Source: Arcuatula senhousia
Lineage: Eukaryota; Mollusca; Bivalvia; Mytilida; Mytilidae
Direction: 5' to 3'
NCBI GenBank assembly: GCA_963971305.1
Contig: OZ020305.1
Location: 45,841,750 to 45,905,749, forward strand
DNA length: 64,000 bases
Shown here: in pieces, positions 10,790-20,947 of the stretch
Position numbering within the stretch: the stretch's first letter is position 1
Layout of the letters: each line of letters begins with the position of its first letter
Translations under genes and position numbers: made by a program
The notes under the pieces: model-generated
Told to the model about the DNA's origin: nothing
Databases searched by the model: none
What the model saw: the letters and a program-made list of their open reading frames with translations, nothing else

Positions 10790-11900
10790 CCTTCTATAAA
10801 AAGGATTGATTTAAATTTAGCCTAAGCATGATAAGTTGTACTGTTCCTCTGCCTTCCAGGCCTTTTTGGCATCTTTTTCATGATTTCTGAGCTGACTGAC
10901 TTTTTTGTCCCTTTTTGTCTCGCCTGCGAACCAGAGCGGGACATAGGTGTTACTTTACCGGCGGCGGCGGCGAAAGTGACGGCGGCGGTGACGGCGGCGT
11001 TAACTTTTTGGAAAGTTTTATGAGCAACTCCATATCTCAAGAACTTATAGGTCCTAGGTTGATGAAACTTGGTATGCATATGCCCCAATAGTAGCTTAGC
11101 ACAGTTGCATCCCCATCTTTTGACCTTGACCTTGATTTTCCGGTTGAGTGACTTTGACAATTTTCAATACAAATACATTGTAATAGCAATGGAAAAGTTT
11201 TGCGAGCACCTCCATATCTCAAGACCTATAGGTCCTAGGTTGATGAAACTTGGTATGCATATGCCCCAGTAGTAGCTTAGCACAGTTGCATCCCCATCTT
11301 TTGACCTTGACCTTGATTTTCCGGTTGAGTGACTTTAACAATTTTCAATACATATAATAGCAATGGAAAAGTTTTGCGAGCACCTCCATATCTCAAGAAC
11401 TCATCTTTTGACCTTGATTTTCCGGTTGAGTGACTTTGATTATTTTAATTGCATATATTTGCAATGTTAAAACGTCTTTAAATCTCAGAAACTGAAAATC
11501 CATGTAATTGAAAAATTTTGTGGAAGTAAAAAAGAAGAATTGTTTCTGATGGTGCCGGCAGACATACTTTAGTGTTAACTCTTGTTTGTAACAGATGTAA
11601 CGGCTTCTACAAAAGCAATAAAATAGACAATTTTTCGTCACAGATTTTTCAGATTCTTTAAAAGGGTTTGATTTCAAATTTGGTACATAGCTTTAGCATG
11701 ATAATGAGTTCTACTGTGCCCTCTCTTTCCAGCTAAGTCGACCATCTTCCTGTTTTCTGAGATAACTGACTTTTCTGTCCCTTTTTGTAACAGATGTAAT
11801 GGCTTCTACAAAAGGGATTGATTTGGTGCACATCTTGAGTACAATGAGTTGTAGCATGTCTCCCCCTTTCCATGTCAATTGGGCATCTACTTCCTGTTTT
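10790..11900. repeat. Three copies of a repeat of about 130-200 bp
   Basis: Copies begin near 10790, 11590 and 11788. Each has CTTCTAYAAAA-like DNA, then a GCATGATAAGTTGT-like stretch, a CTTTCCAG-type tract, then TTCTGAG and usually CTGACTT. The junction between copies reads CCCTTTTTGTAACAGATGTA in the last one. In the first, that junction is split after CCCTTTTTGT by the element 10916-11588, which helps fix the ends of that element. Confidence 0.6.
10916..11588. mobile_element. TGTCTCGCCTGC inverted-repeat element, intact copy
   Basis: The left end TGTCTCGCCTGC is followed by a CGG-rich tract with GGCGGCGGCGGCG (about 10960-11001). Three tandem partial copies of a block of about 170 bp follow, each with TCTCAAGA, TAGGTCCTAGGTTGATGAAA and GCATATGCCCC. 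The right end reads CCGGCAGACATACTTTAGTG, continuing TTAACTCTTGTT. The right terminal repeat has lost a few bases compared with the copy at 6746. Open frames here on either strand are translations of the repeat. Confidence 0.7.
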
Positions 11901-12330
11901 CTGAGTGGTTGAGTGTTGGTATCCTTAGAACGACTTAATGCAACCCCATGTTAGAGCCTTTCATTAAGTATGTAGAAACCCACCAGTTTTTTCTTTGTCC
12001 ACCTTATTTTGTTAACACTGAAGCTTTCAAACAGGTACAAATCTGAAATTTTTCACAGTTGATTAAGTACCATTTTATGATTTGATACTTCGATGTTATG
12101 TAATTTGGTTGAATACTTTTGGAAAACTTGGATTTTTTGCCAATAGGACCCTTTATGACTTACTTGGTATTCTAGAATAGATACATGTATTTTTTGTGTC
12201 CAGTTTCTCAGTGCTGTGAAATCGAGACACCATGTACATGGTCTGTAAAGAATATGTATATTTGCGTACCAGTTGGATTCTCAACAGCTTGACCATCAAC
12301 CCCTTATATTTAACCTTTTTTTTATTTCAG
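11901..12330. other. Possible intron upstream of the first exon-like block
   Basis: The stretch is AT-rich and without coding signal. It ends in a pyrimidine tract (ACCTTTTTTTTATTTCAG) that would serve as a strong acceptor for the block starting at 12331. Confidence 0.4.
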
Positions 12331-12419
12331 CTCCAAAGGACACGGGAAGACAAAAACAACATGGGTTTATAAAAAGGAACTTTGAAGCAATGCAGAATCT
12401 GAAGACACTTTAAAGATAA
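12331..12419 (+). other. Exon-like block related to joined exons C and A
   Basis: The block follows TTTTTTTATTTCAG and is followed by a GTATATG donor. Length is 89 nt. It shares AACTTTGAAGCAA with exon C of the big array. It then has a TGAAGAC and an AAGATAA in the order found at the start of exon A, with no intron between, so it looks like a diverged spliced C-A product or an ancestral undivided exon. Each frame has at least one stop: frame 2 has a single TGA, frame 1 has TAA and TGA, and frame 3 has TAA. Splice use is inferred from consensus only. Confidence 0.4.
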
Positions 12420-12912
12420 GTATATGATAACATTTCAAGTTGTTTTTTTAATGACTTTAAATTTCATCAAAATTTTATTTACTAGAAGATTTGAAAAGAC
12501 CGATTTTTTTAACATTTAAAATGTTTGTTTGATATTTCCAATGCTTAATTTCCCAGCACACTAATTTTCAGTAAAAAATATAAAATAAAATAATAAATAA
12601 ACAATTAAATTGATAAATTTAAAAAAAAATAGATTGAAAATAAAAAAAAATAAATAATGGATAAATAGTAATAATAATTTCAATAATGTAAAATGATTTA
12701 AGGTCACCAAATCACCAACCCTTCCTTTCCAACATAACAGTCTGGAAATAAGAAACAAACATTTTAATTGTGAAATTATTGAAAATAGTATGGGTGCACA
12801 CATACTATTTCAATTTAGTGCAATCAAATCTCAAACTAAATTTTCACTTGCAAGTGTAATACAAATAACCCAACATTGACCTTTTCCTAAATTGTGCATC
12901 ATCTTATTTCAG
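12420..12912. other. Possible intron between exon-like blocks
   Basis: The stretch is very AT-rich, with an A/T low-complexity core at 12570-12680, and ends CTTATTTCAG. No gene was seen. Confidence 0.4.
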
Positions 12913-13016
12913 TTTCATAAGAAAAGAAGACAAAGGGCCGTTGAAAGCAAGTTGCTTCAAGTTGGAGATGAGACATAGAAGAATAGACAAATATTTCAGC
13001 AGAAATGCTCTAACAG
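12913..13016 (+). other. Exon-like block with an open frame rich in K, R and E
   Basis: The 104-nt block is bounded by CTTATTTCAG and a CAG|GTAGAA donor. One frame (offset 1) is open throughout, with segments FIRKEDKGPLKASC and FKLEMRHRRIDKYFS. The stretch KGPLK aligns in frame with RGPCK of array exon C, a hint of common origin. Exit phase would lead into C frame 3, which stops after about 26 codons, or to unseen exons in between. No family was recognised. Confidence 0.4.
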
Positions 13017-13329
13017 GTAGAAATATTATATGATTTTTGTCACGGAAGGCGAGACATGGACATTTGCAAGCTCCAGTGACTCTGTGAACTTGGGTCTTTT
13101 TTTCAGGCTGATTTTGAAAATGAATTCCTTGAAACGTTAAATAGCTAGGCATTTGGTATTTGGTATAAAGACAGTCTTTGTAAGACTTTTGTGAAAAACG
13201 AATTTGTTAAAAAGTTAAATAGCTAGGCATCTGATATTTGTTATGTATGCAGACAGTCGAGGTTATTGTCTACACAACCAAAACCTAGTAATGTGACCTT
13301 GACCCCCTTTTCACAGTTCAGTGACTTTG
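13017..13329. other. AT-rich stretch, no gene recognised
   Basis: The stretch contains GGCGAGACATGGAC near 13049, a weak match to the right end of the TGTCTCGCC family. Two copies of a short phrase (TTAAATAGCTAGGCATYTG) occur near 13138 and 13215. Confidence 0.45.
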
Positions 13330-13990
13330 TGTAATAAGGCCATGTGAGCTATTGCTGTCACTTGGCGTCCGTCGTCCGTTAGCTTTTTTTCAAGTGTTAA
13401 CTCCTCTGATACCATAGGTCCAACTGCAACCAAACTTTGTACAGTTGTTAATTGGCATATGTGCTTCAAAACTATCGTTTGGATTTTTGATTCGTTAAAA
13501 ACATGGCTGCCATGGCTATAAATAGAACTTAGGGGTAAATTGCCGTTTTTTGCAAATAACTCAAAAACGGTGACAGATATCAAAATTCTGGCAGGGTAAT
13601 AGTGTTCAGCACCTGCTCTGAAATTTTCAAGAAGAAAAACAACAATCAATGTAGGAGCTATTGTCCTTTTTCTGGATTTTTTCTTTTTTTTCACTTATCT
13701 TGAAAACTATACATGATAGTTCAAAAATTCAAATTGCATATGATTAAGCACATCAAAATCTACATTTCATTTAATTAGGTCAAAGCTGACCATTTCTTTA
13801 AGGAGTTATGGCCCTTACAGCGTCAAAATTTACAATTTTTCAATACTTTCCCCCTGAATTTCAAAGATTAACTTGCTTGACACCAAAGGATCAACTGCAT
13901 CTAAACTTGGCACACATGTTTAATAGCATATATGCTACAATTCTATAGTTTGGATTTTTGATTCGTAAAAAAATATGGCCCCATAGCTAA
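13330..13990. repeat. Old dispersed repeat, first copy
   Basis: The region from GCTATTGCTGTCACTTGGCG onward is matched in its second part by 18195-18590. Both carry GGAGTTATKGCCCTTA, CAACTGCATCTAAACT-like DNA, AGCATATATGCTACAATTCT and TTTTGATTCGT-like DNA. It ends at the motif AAGCTTCGCCGAGC, which also begins the insertion at 18786. A long minus-strand frame inside is judged a by-product of the repeat. Confidence 0.6.
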
Positions 13991-14353
13991 TAAAAAGCTT
14001 CGCCGAGCGCAGCATGATACCAGGGGCGTAGCTAAGCGTACTCTTGTACTCCAAAACGTCCACATCATTTCCACAAAAAAAAAAAAAGATTTTAGAAAAT
14101 ATTAGTCTGATATATGGGGCTTTGGGTAGGTATATATTTACTTTTTAAGTCTTGATGTATGCATATACATACTTAGCGGTGGGATTTTTTTAGGCATGCG
14201 TTGTATATTGAATCTTGGTCAGCTTTATCTGTATCCTGAACGTAATAATATTACGGAAATTTTCGTGTCCCTTTTTTACATGCCGTTTAATGGCGTATTT
14301 TTCAAAACAACGTAGCATGGACTTGGTACCTAGAATAAGATAATCATCCCAAA

Positions 14354-14500
14354 ATGCAAAAGAAAATTACAGATGTTTTCAATAAGATCAATCCAAGTCA
14401 ACAACCGAACATTGAAACACCAGAACAAACTTTAACCACCTCTGAAACTTCAAGTCAACATCATGTTAAACACTCTTGTCAGATACCATACCCGGACTTG
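14354..14500 (+). pseudogene. Start of a hAT-style transposase frame
   Basis: The frame opens MQKKITDVFNKINPSQQ, continues with a Thr/Ser/Gln-rich linker and reaches CQIPYPDL, where reverse-transcriptase-like sequence takes over. A short basic start followed by a low-complexity linker is typical of N-termini of hAT/ZMYM-like transposases. No BED finger or RNase-H-like core remains, so this is a truncated relic. Family assignment rests on the terminal repeats and general resemblance. Confidence 0.35.
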
Positions 14501-15160
14501 ATTGACAACATATTTGTTCAGTTTGGTGGACGTGATTTTTTCAGCGAACAATAGGGATTCCAATGGGCACTAATTTTTGCACCTTTGCTTGCTGATTTGT
14601 TTCTTCATTCCTATGAAGCAGACTTCTTACAATCTCTTCTAGACAAAAAAGACCGTAGATTAGCTCTCTCTTGCATCCTCGTGTTCCGTTATATTGATGA
14701 TGTCCTTTCACTAAACAATTTTCGATTTGGTTACTTTCTCCATCTCATATATCCCCAGGAGCTTGAGATAAAGTAAACAACGGATTCTAGGAAGTCTGCT
14801 TCATATTTAGATCTACATCTCGAAATTGACACTCAAGGAAGACTTTCAACAAGGCTCTATGACAAACGTGATGACTTCAACTTTCCAATCGTCAACTTTC
14901 CCTTCTTGTGTAGCAACATTCCGTCCGCTCCAGCCTATGGAGTTTACGTATCTCAATTGATTCGTTACTCCAGAGTGTGCGGGACTTACATCGATTTCCT
15001 TAGCAGAGCGACACGTCTGACGCAAAAATTGCTCACACAGGGTTATGTTGCTCCTCGGTTGCTGTCTTCACTCAATAAATTTTACGGAGGACATCATGCA
15101 CTTATAGACAAATATGGGATTTCGATCTCTCAGATGAGTGCAGATGTTGGTTTGTCATAG
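14495..15160 (+). pseudogene. Broken reverse transcriptase with a YIDD motif
   Basis: Read with frame changes, the region gives IDNIFVQFGG, then GIPMGTN, then APLLADLFLHSYEADF, FRYIDDVLSLNN, SASYLDLHLEID, YDKRDDFNFPIVNFP and YGISISQMSADVGLS. The YIDD box is the catalytic motif of reverse transcriptases, and GIPMGTN plus the downstream segments mark an uncommon eukaryotic RT lineage that I associate with Penelope-like or related elements. There are frame breaks near 14535 and 14570 and an in-frame stop near 14774, so it is inactive. No endonuclease or RNase H was found. The fragment starts mid-domain, as if inserted or captured by the surrounding hAT-like element. Confidence 0.7.
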
Positions 15161-16020
15161 GGTTTTGTTTTGTCTTCCTTTACCGGATTTGACACGCTGA
15201 ATGGAATATTGGCAACGCGACGGGTGTGCTATAGCAAGCAGGAACTGCTTACTCTTCCGGAGCACCTGAGTTCACTCTTGTTTCGACTGGAGTTCGCGTT
15301 GTTAATTGATATTCAGTTATTTTGTGTTTCCATGTTTTACATGTTGTCTGTTTTTGTCCCGTTCTTGTTGGTGTTTACTGGTTTTGTCTCTGCCTTTTCG
15401 GACTTTTGACACTCGGATACCCCATTGGTACCTCTGCTTCTTTCATTGTCCGAAGAAGACCTTCGCCAACAAGATATTGAATTCAATAAAGAGGGGGAAA
15501 ATATCGACACCCTCAACCTTAAAAAGTCAATCAAAACAGTTAATTATACCCCTGCATGAAATGTATTTAACGGTATATAGATAGGGTCTGGGATTTCCGT
15601 CCATAGATTAGTTTAAACATATTTATTTACCCTGGATGTACCACCGTTACGCTTTAGATTACCCTTCTTGTATCTTAGTCTCGTTTTTGCAACTCTTCAA
15701 ACTCTCAATGGAATTTCAAGAACCTTTCACGCAATCTTTGTGACATAATGTGTGTACTTCTTTTATTTTAAATTTAATCTGATTATCCAGGATCTTTCAT
15801 ATATATCACATATAAAAACTACTTAAATATAGAAAAACGAACTCCAAATGAAATATAACAATCAATAGTGACCAATAGTAATTTAGGGTACAAACACGCC
15901 TACCTAAGTTTAAAAAAAAAATAAAACAAAAATTGAAAAAATTGAAGTCATCTGTAGTTTCAGAATGGTCAAAATCTATACCTAAATTGTCTAGAATTCG
16001 TTAGCTTAACCCCCTGCCGA
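15161..16020. other. Non-coding 3' part of the hAT-like element
   Basis: The first 300 bp look like decayed 3' sequence of the reverse-transcriptase unit, with T-rich frames and no recognised product. From 15540 to 15790 there are phrases shared with the 176-bp tandem family (GCAATCTTTGTGACATAATG). The rest is AT-rich. Confidence 0.45.
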
Positions 16021-16199
16021 CTTGGGAGTACACTTTAAAAATACCCTAGCTACGCCACTGGATACGACCGCAACATGTTGAACCCTGTACATTTTAGGCC
16101 CAATATGGATAGTCTATTGCTCTGGACACATGCAGCCCATGGTGGACTGACAAATGTTTTGACACATGCTTCTCTGGTGGACTTTCAACCCAGGGGGGT

Positions 16200-17222
16200 A
16201 AAAATATAAATTTTCAATTTTGTATTCTACTCTTGAAAAGAATGATGTTTGGGAAAAAAATTAAAAATCGAACCAGATTTTTTTTAAATTATGATTACGG
16301 CCCCTTAGGTAATGAGCGAAAAAAAAGTGGGGGTCGCAAAAATTAATTCTTAAATTTAGAATCGCTACTTTGCAAAGATGAACTTGTTAAAAAAATTTTT
16401 TTTTAATCGGACCAGAAATAAAAAAGTTAGGATTTTGGCCCCTTTTGGTCCCTAATAACATAACAGTAAAAAAAAAGGACACAAAAATATATCTGTTACT
16501 TGACAAGAATAAACTTGCAAAAAATTGTCCAAATCGGACAAGAATTAAAAATATCCAATTCCGGCCCCTTTTGGCCCCTTATTATGTAACAGGTGAAAGA
16601 GGGGTGGGGTTGCAAAAATAATTTCTCAAATTTGGATTCACTACTTGACAAAAAGAAACTTGCAAAAAAAATTTTAAAAAACAAACCAGAAATTAAAAAG
16701 TTTTGATTACGGCCCCTTTTGGCCCCTAATTACAAAACAAGAACAGATTCCAGGTCCCCCGCCCGTTGAACGTTATAGTGTTGAAGGGGCATAACTCCAA
16801 TAATAATGTGTTCTATGGGAGAAAAAATGACTAAGTCGTTAAACAGGAAGTAGATGTCAGACTGACCTGAAAATCACTTACACCTTAGGGGACCCCTATA
16901 GGAGTCTGCATACAAAATTTCAGAACCCTAGGATTAGTAGTTACTGAGAAAAGTGTTACGAAAAAAAGTGTGACGGATGCACGGACGGACGCATGGACGG
17001 ACGGACACCGGCATTTCCAAGTCCCCGCTCCGCGTTGCGGCGGGGGACAACAGGTGAAAAAGGGGATGGTCACATAAATTAATTCTCAAAGGATTCGCTA
17101 CCTGACAAGAATAAACTTGCAAAAAAATATTTCAAAATCGGACCACAAATAAAAAGTTTCATTTTGGCCCCATTTGGCCCCTAATTACGTAATAGGGGAA
17201 AAAGGGGGGGGGTCACAAAAAT
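16200..17222. repeat. Diverged tandem repeat with GGCCCCTAATTAC
   Basis: A unit of about 130-150 bp recurs. Each copy has a TTTGGCCCCTTTTGGCCCCT stretch, then AATTACRTAAYAG, then a GAAAAAGGGGKG run with CAAAAATTAATTCT, and a CTACTTGACAAGAA stretch. Copies are seen near 16300, 16435, 16560, 16715 and 17165, and again at 17985, 19190, 19320, 19460, 19620 and 19780 in the next regions. It is non-coding. Confidence 0.65.
16756..17048. repeat. GTCCCCCGCC-bounded repeat
   Basis: The ends GTCCCCCGCC and GGCGGGGGAC are inverse complements. The interior carries GAAGTAGATGTCAGACTGAC, TCTGCATACAAAATTTCAGA and an ACGGACGGAC tract near the right end. It is related to 2778-3138 and inserted in the GGCCCCTAATTAC array. 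Confidence 0.6.
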
Positions 17223-17223
17223 T

Positions 17224-17715
17224 AATTCTTAATTGTGTAAATGAGCTGAACATTTAAGCAAGCAACAGCTTCTCTCTACCTGCTATAGTTTTCATTTCAT
17301 AGGCCAAAAACATGAAAAAACATTATTTTAGGGGCCGTAGCCCCTATAAGGGGTCATCTGACAACTTCGACCCTTTGGAGTTTTTTTTGTAGAGCTAAAT
17401 GATCTGAACAATTAAGCAACAACAGCTTTTCTCTATCTTCAATAGTTTTCATTTCATATGTCAAAAACACAATTTTTCGCCTTTAAGGGGCTGTAACCCC
17501 TATAAGGGGTCATCTGACAACTTAGACCCTATGGAGACCTTTGTAGAGCTAAATGAGCTGAACATTTAAGCAAGCAACAGATTTTCTCTATCTACAATAG
17601 TTTTCATTCTATAGGCCAAAAACATGCAAAAACGCTATTTTTCACCTTTAAGGGGCCGTAACCCCTATAAGGGGTCTTCTGACAATTTCGACCAAATGGA
17701 GACTTTAGTAGAACT
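17224..17715. repeat. Three tandem copies of a 155-bp unit
   Basis: Copies start near 17236, 17391 and 17546. Each contains GAGCTGAACATTTAAGCAAG or a close variant, TAGTTTTCATTTCATAGGCC, a GGGGCCGTAACCCCTATAAG-like palindromic stretch and GGTCATCTGACAACTT. It is non-coding. Confidence 0.75.
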
Positions 17716-18194
17716 TTTGATCCTGAAGCAGTAGGGTGGCATCAGATTTCATCTATCTCTCATACTTTTTGAATTACAAGCCAAAAACAGTAGTCTGACC
17801 CCCAGGTCTATTTTTAGCAACGGCGGCCATGTTTTTTGACGAATCAGAAATCGAAACATTACCATAGTGCAGGACACCCTAATGATCAATCATACCAAGT
17901 TTCATTGAATTCTGTTCAGTAGTTTCAGAGGAGAAGATTTTGAAAAAGTTATTGTAAGAACAAACAAAAAAGTTGCAATTTTGGCCCCTTTATGCCCTTA
18001 ATTTCTAAACGAAAAAAGGGGGGACTCCCAAAATCAATCCCATCCATCCTTTAATGGTAAGAAATATCATTGTCAAATTTCATTGCATTTGGATAACTAG
18101 AACTAAAGTTAACGTGTATACACTAAAGTTAACAGAGGACGACAACGACAACGACAACGACGACAACGACGACGACAGCATCATACCATTATAT
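17716..18194. repeat. Mixed repeat region ending in an ACGACA tract
   Basis: The region contains one more GGCCCC copy at about 17985. At 18134-18178 is a GACGACAACGACAACGACAA-type simple tract, followed by CAGCATCAT. The same GACGACGACAGCATCATWCC phrase recurs at 19928 in the sister insertion, marking a shared right end of a dispersed family. Confidence 0.6.
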
Positions 18195-18590
18195 GTATGA
18201 CAATTTCTTTTAGGAGTTATTGCCCTTAAAGCGACAAAATTTACCCTTTTCTTTACTTTTCATGCTGAATTTCAAAATTAACTTGTCTGACACTGTAAGA
18301 CAAACTGCATCTAAACTCGGCAAACTTGTCCAATAGCATATATGCTACAATTCTGTTGTTCGAATTTTTTATTCGTCAACAAAAAACATGACACTATGGC
18401 TAAAAAAAGAACATCAGGGTAAATTGCAGTTTTTTGCTTATAACTCGAAAAATTGTTTGAGATTTCAAATTTGTACAAGAATCAGAAGTGATCAGCATAT
18501 TAAGATCTACCTGACCTGAAATTTTGAAAAAGATCCGAATGCTGATGTGGAAGTTATTGCCCTTTTTCGTAATTTTTGCCAAATTTTGCA
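18195..18590. repeat. Old dispersed repeat, second copy
   Basis: The region aligns with 13780-13990 over phrases such as GGAGTTATTGCCCTTA, AGCATATATGCTACAATTCT and TTATTCGTCAA. It then extends with AGGGTAAATTGCAGTTTTTT, also matched near 13530. It ends where array sequence begins. Confidence 0.6.
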
Positions 18591-18785
18591 CTTGGTAAAT
18601 ACAAGTACATATTTTAAATATTACAATGAAACACAGTCAGTTGTTTAAGTAGGAGTTGTATGAAGAAATAATTGAGGGTGATTTTTTAAAAATTACTAAG
18701 TGGGAGATTATTCATTCATTATTAGACACTATTTACATTCTGGTTATTGGCACACAAGTCCAGCAGTGTGTTAAATAATTTTTGA
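18591..18785 (+). repeat. Decayed array unit, start of the C-A intron
   Basis: The motif CACTTG|GTAAATACAAGT matches the exon C donor of the large array. The following 180 bp match the C-A intron with many differences (for example CAGTCAGTTGTTTAAGTAGG and GGTTATTGGCACACAAGTC). Only the last few bases of exon C remain. Confidence 0.75.
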
Positions 18786-20188
18786 TAAAGCTTCGCCGAG
18801 AGCAGCATGATACGACCGCAACACGTTGAACCCTGTACTTTTTAGGCCCAATATGGATAGTCAATTGCTCTGGCCTGTCTGACACATGCACCCCATGGTG
18901 GACTAACAAAGGTTTTTAACACATGCCTTCTTGGGTGGACTTTTCAGCCACGTTTAACAAGAAAATCATTAGATTTTAACTATATTTTAAAAGAAAATGG
19001 AAAAAAATATACTTACAATATCATATTTATATCATTTCAATATCCCCACTCAATTTTATATTAAGAAATAGACCCATTTTCTTCATTAATCTATTATTAT
19101 TGATGATTTTGACCCCTTTGCCTTCTTGAAAACAGTAAGAGATACTGCCAATCTGTATCGAATTAAAAGTGTCAATTTTGGCCCCCTAATTACGTAATAG
19201 GAATAAAAAGGGAAGCCCCAAAATTAAATTTCAATTTTGTATCTGCTATTTGACAAGAACAACCACGCAAAATTTTTTCGATCAGATCACAAGTAAACAA
19301 GTTTCAATTTTGATCCCTTTTGGCCCTTAATTACCCAATAGAGGAAAAAGGGGGGGGGTTGCAAAAATTAATTCTAATATACATATCCGCTATTTGACAA
19401 GAACAAACATGCAAAAAAAAAATTCAAAATCGGACCACAAATAAAAAAGTTTCGATTTTGGCCCCTTTTGGCCCCTAATTACATAACGGGGAAAAAGGGG
19501 GTGCGCGAAAATTCATCAGGTTAATTCTTTTATTGTAAGAAACATTCTTGACAAATTTCACAGCAATAGGCCAACTAGGACCAAAGTTATGGTGGAGACC
19601 AATTAAATATTTGAATTTTTTGTCCCTTTTGGGCCCCTAATTTCGAAACAAAAAGGGGGACCCCCCAAAATTAATCCCATTCATCCTTTTATTGTAAGGA
19701 ACATTATTGCCAAATTACAAACCAATGGAATAACTAGAACTAAAGTTATTGTGGCAACAAACATTAAAGTAGCATTTTTAGCCCCTTTTTGGCCCCCAAT
19801 TTTGAAACAGAAAATGGGAGAACCCCCAAAATCAATCCCATTCATCCTTTTATGGTCAGGATCGTCATTGTCAAATTTCATAGCAAGCAGATAACTGAAA
19901 TTAAAGTTATTGTGGAAACACTAAAACAGACGACGACAGCATCATTCCAGGGTTACACTAATGTCCTGACGATGTCCTGACAATGTCCTGACGGGCTATA
20001 ACTTTTTTGTTTCTGGTTGGATTTTAATGAAATTTGGACATAATATAGATATTATGATGTAGTTTATGAAAATAAATTTTAAATTTGGAAAAAAAAGTTT
20101 TTTCGATGTTTTTGATGAAAATCGTGTAAAAATCTGTCCTGACGCTGTCCTGTCCCATAATACGTCCGCAATTTTTTTGCGGTCGAAT
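18786..20188. mobile_element. 1.4-kb insertion within a decayed array unit
   Basis: The array intron phrase AATTTTTRATAAA is separated from AAAAGTAGTTTAAATTC by this segment, which are contiguous in all intact units. The left end has AAGCTTCGCCGAGAGCAGCA and TACGACCGCAA. The right end has TTTTTTGCGGTCG, so CGACCGCAA forms an inverted end repeat. The right end also has a small hairpin (CCGCAATTTTTTTGCGG). The interior is GGCCCCTAATTAC repeats plus a TGTCCTGACGATGTCCTGAC short tandem at about 19960-19995. A related copy occupies 13990-18190. Confidence 0.65.
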
Positions 20189-20463
20189 AAAAAAGTAGTT
20201 TAAATTCTCATTTTGGTTTAAGTTTCTAATTGGGTTGATTTCATTGCATATTTTGTATGTATTTTGTGAATTTTGCAAGTGACACAACTCAAGCTTCTAA
20301 AGTTTTTATTTCTAATTCAAATTTCATAAGAAAATAAGAAGCCCACATCAAAACAACAAAATGTACACATTAAACATCCTAATTGCTATAAACATCAATT
20401 TGATGATAGTTGATTTGTTGCAAAATCTTTTGCATTCACCTAAATTCTTTTGCATCTTTTCAG
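20189..20463 (+). repeat. Decayed array unit lacking exons A and B
   Basis: C-A intron sequence runs to AATTCAAATTTCAT at about 20326, then jumps directly to AAGAAAATAAGAAGCCCACA, which lies in the B-C intron of normal units. Exons A and B and their short intron are missing by a clean deletion. The block ends TTTGCATCTTTTCAG, the acceptor of the first full exon C. Confidence 0.8.
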
Positions 20464-20566
20464 AACTCCAGTGGTGTCAAACTAGAGGTACAACAACAGA
20501 CCACAAGGACCTTCCACAGATGTCAAAGAAGAGGTCCATGTAAAACTTTGAAGCAAGACCAACTTG
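20464..20566 (+). other. Exon C, first copy (representative)
   Basis: The 103-nt block lies between TTTGCATCTTTTCAG and a TTG|GTAAATA donor. Frame 1 is open throughout, with segments NSSGVKLE, TTRTFHRCQRRGPCK and TLKQDQL, and exits with one base over. Frame 3 ends in TAA 25 codons in, and frame 2 has TAG. Forty copies exist; the rest follow each exon B by about 311 nt. Variants are few: GTC to ATC (V/I in frame 1) in units 22, 24, 25 and the even members of the dimeric block, AGA to AGT in several, and E/V and E/D changes in the first two copies. The product is unknown; Cys, Arg and Gln are frequent. Confidence 0.6.
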
Positions 20567-20888
20567 GTAAATACAAGTATATATTTTAAATATTACAATG
20601 AAACACAGTCAGTTGTTTAAGTAGGAATTGGATAAGGAAATTTTTAAAAATTACTAAGGGGGAGATAATTTATGCATTATTAGATACTATATACAATCTG
20701 GTTATTGGCACACAAGTCAAGCAGTGTGTGTTAAACAATTTTTAAAAAAGTAGTTTAAATTCTTATTTTGGTAAGTTTCTAATTGGTTTGATTTCATTGC
20801 ATATTTTGTATGTATTTTGTGAAATTTGCAAGTGACACTACTCAAGCTTCTAAAGTTTTTATTTCTAATTAAAATTTCATCGCTTCAG

Positions 20889-20947
20889 GATGAAGACCTA
20901 CGCATGAAGATAAAGAAAAAGGCAAAGAATCACAGACTAAGGAGGAG
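20889..20947 (+). other. Exon A, first copy (representative)
   Basis: The 59-nt block lies between a CATCGCTTCAG acceptor and a GGAGGAG|GTAACC donor; the next intron is only 52 nt. Joined after exon C in its open frame it reads Gly, then TGA, then RPTHEDKEKGKESQTKEE, and exits at a codon border. Frame 1 alone is open (DEDLRMKIKKKAKNHRL) but leads to TAG in exon B. Frame 2 has TGA and TAA. Of the 39 copies, I noticed three with single substitutions: one is synonymous in the TGA frame (AGA to CGA, about 24701), one Q to H (about 22838) and one K to Q (about 39908). Confidence 0.6.

Larger units (their letters stand above)
14021..16060. mobile_element. CAGGGGCGTAGC/GCTACGCCACTG hAT-like element
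   Basis: The left end CAGGGGCGTAGCTA and the right end TAGCTACGCCACTG are inverse complements with one mismatch. GATAC occurs on both sides (14016-14020 and 16061-16065), and removing one copy restores the family sequence GCATGATACGACCGCAAC known from 18800. The terminal CAGKGGCG resembles hAT elements, although a 5-bp duplication is shorter than the usual 8. Inside are a short hAT-style N-terminal frame and a broken reverse transcriptase. Confidence 0.7.

Noticed and set aside
10822..11160. Minus-strand 112-codon frame with Ala/Val runs
   Set aside because: The Ala/Val runs come from the CGG tract of the inverted-repeat element, and the rest is repeat sequence.
13311..13694. Minus-strand 127-codon frame
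   Set aside because: It lies in a dispersed old repeat whose second copy (18195-18590) does not keep the frame.
14021..16060. A complete autonomous transposon or active reverse transcriptase
   Set aside because: Frame breaks, an in-frame stop and missing partner domains show that it is inactive.
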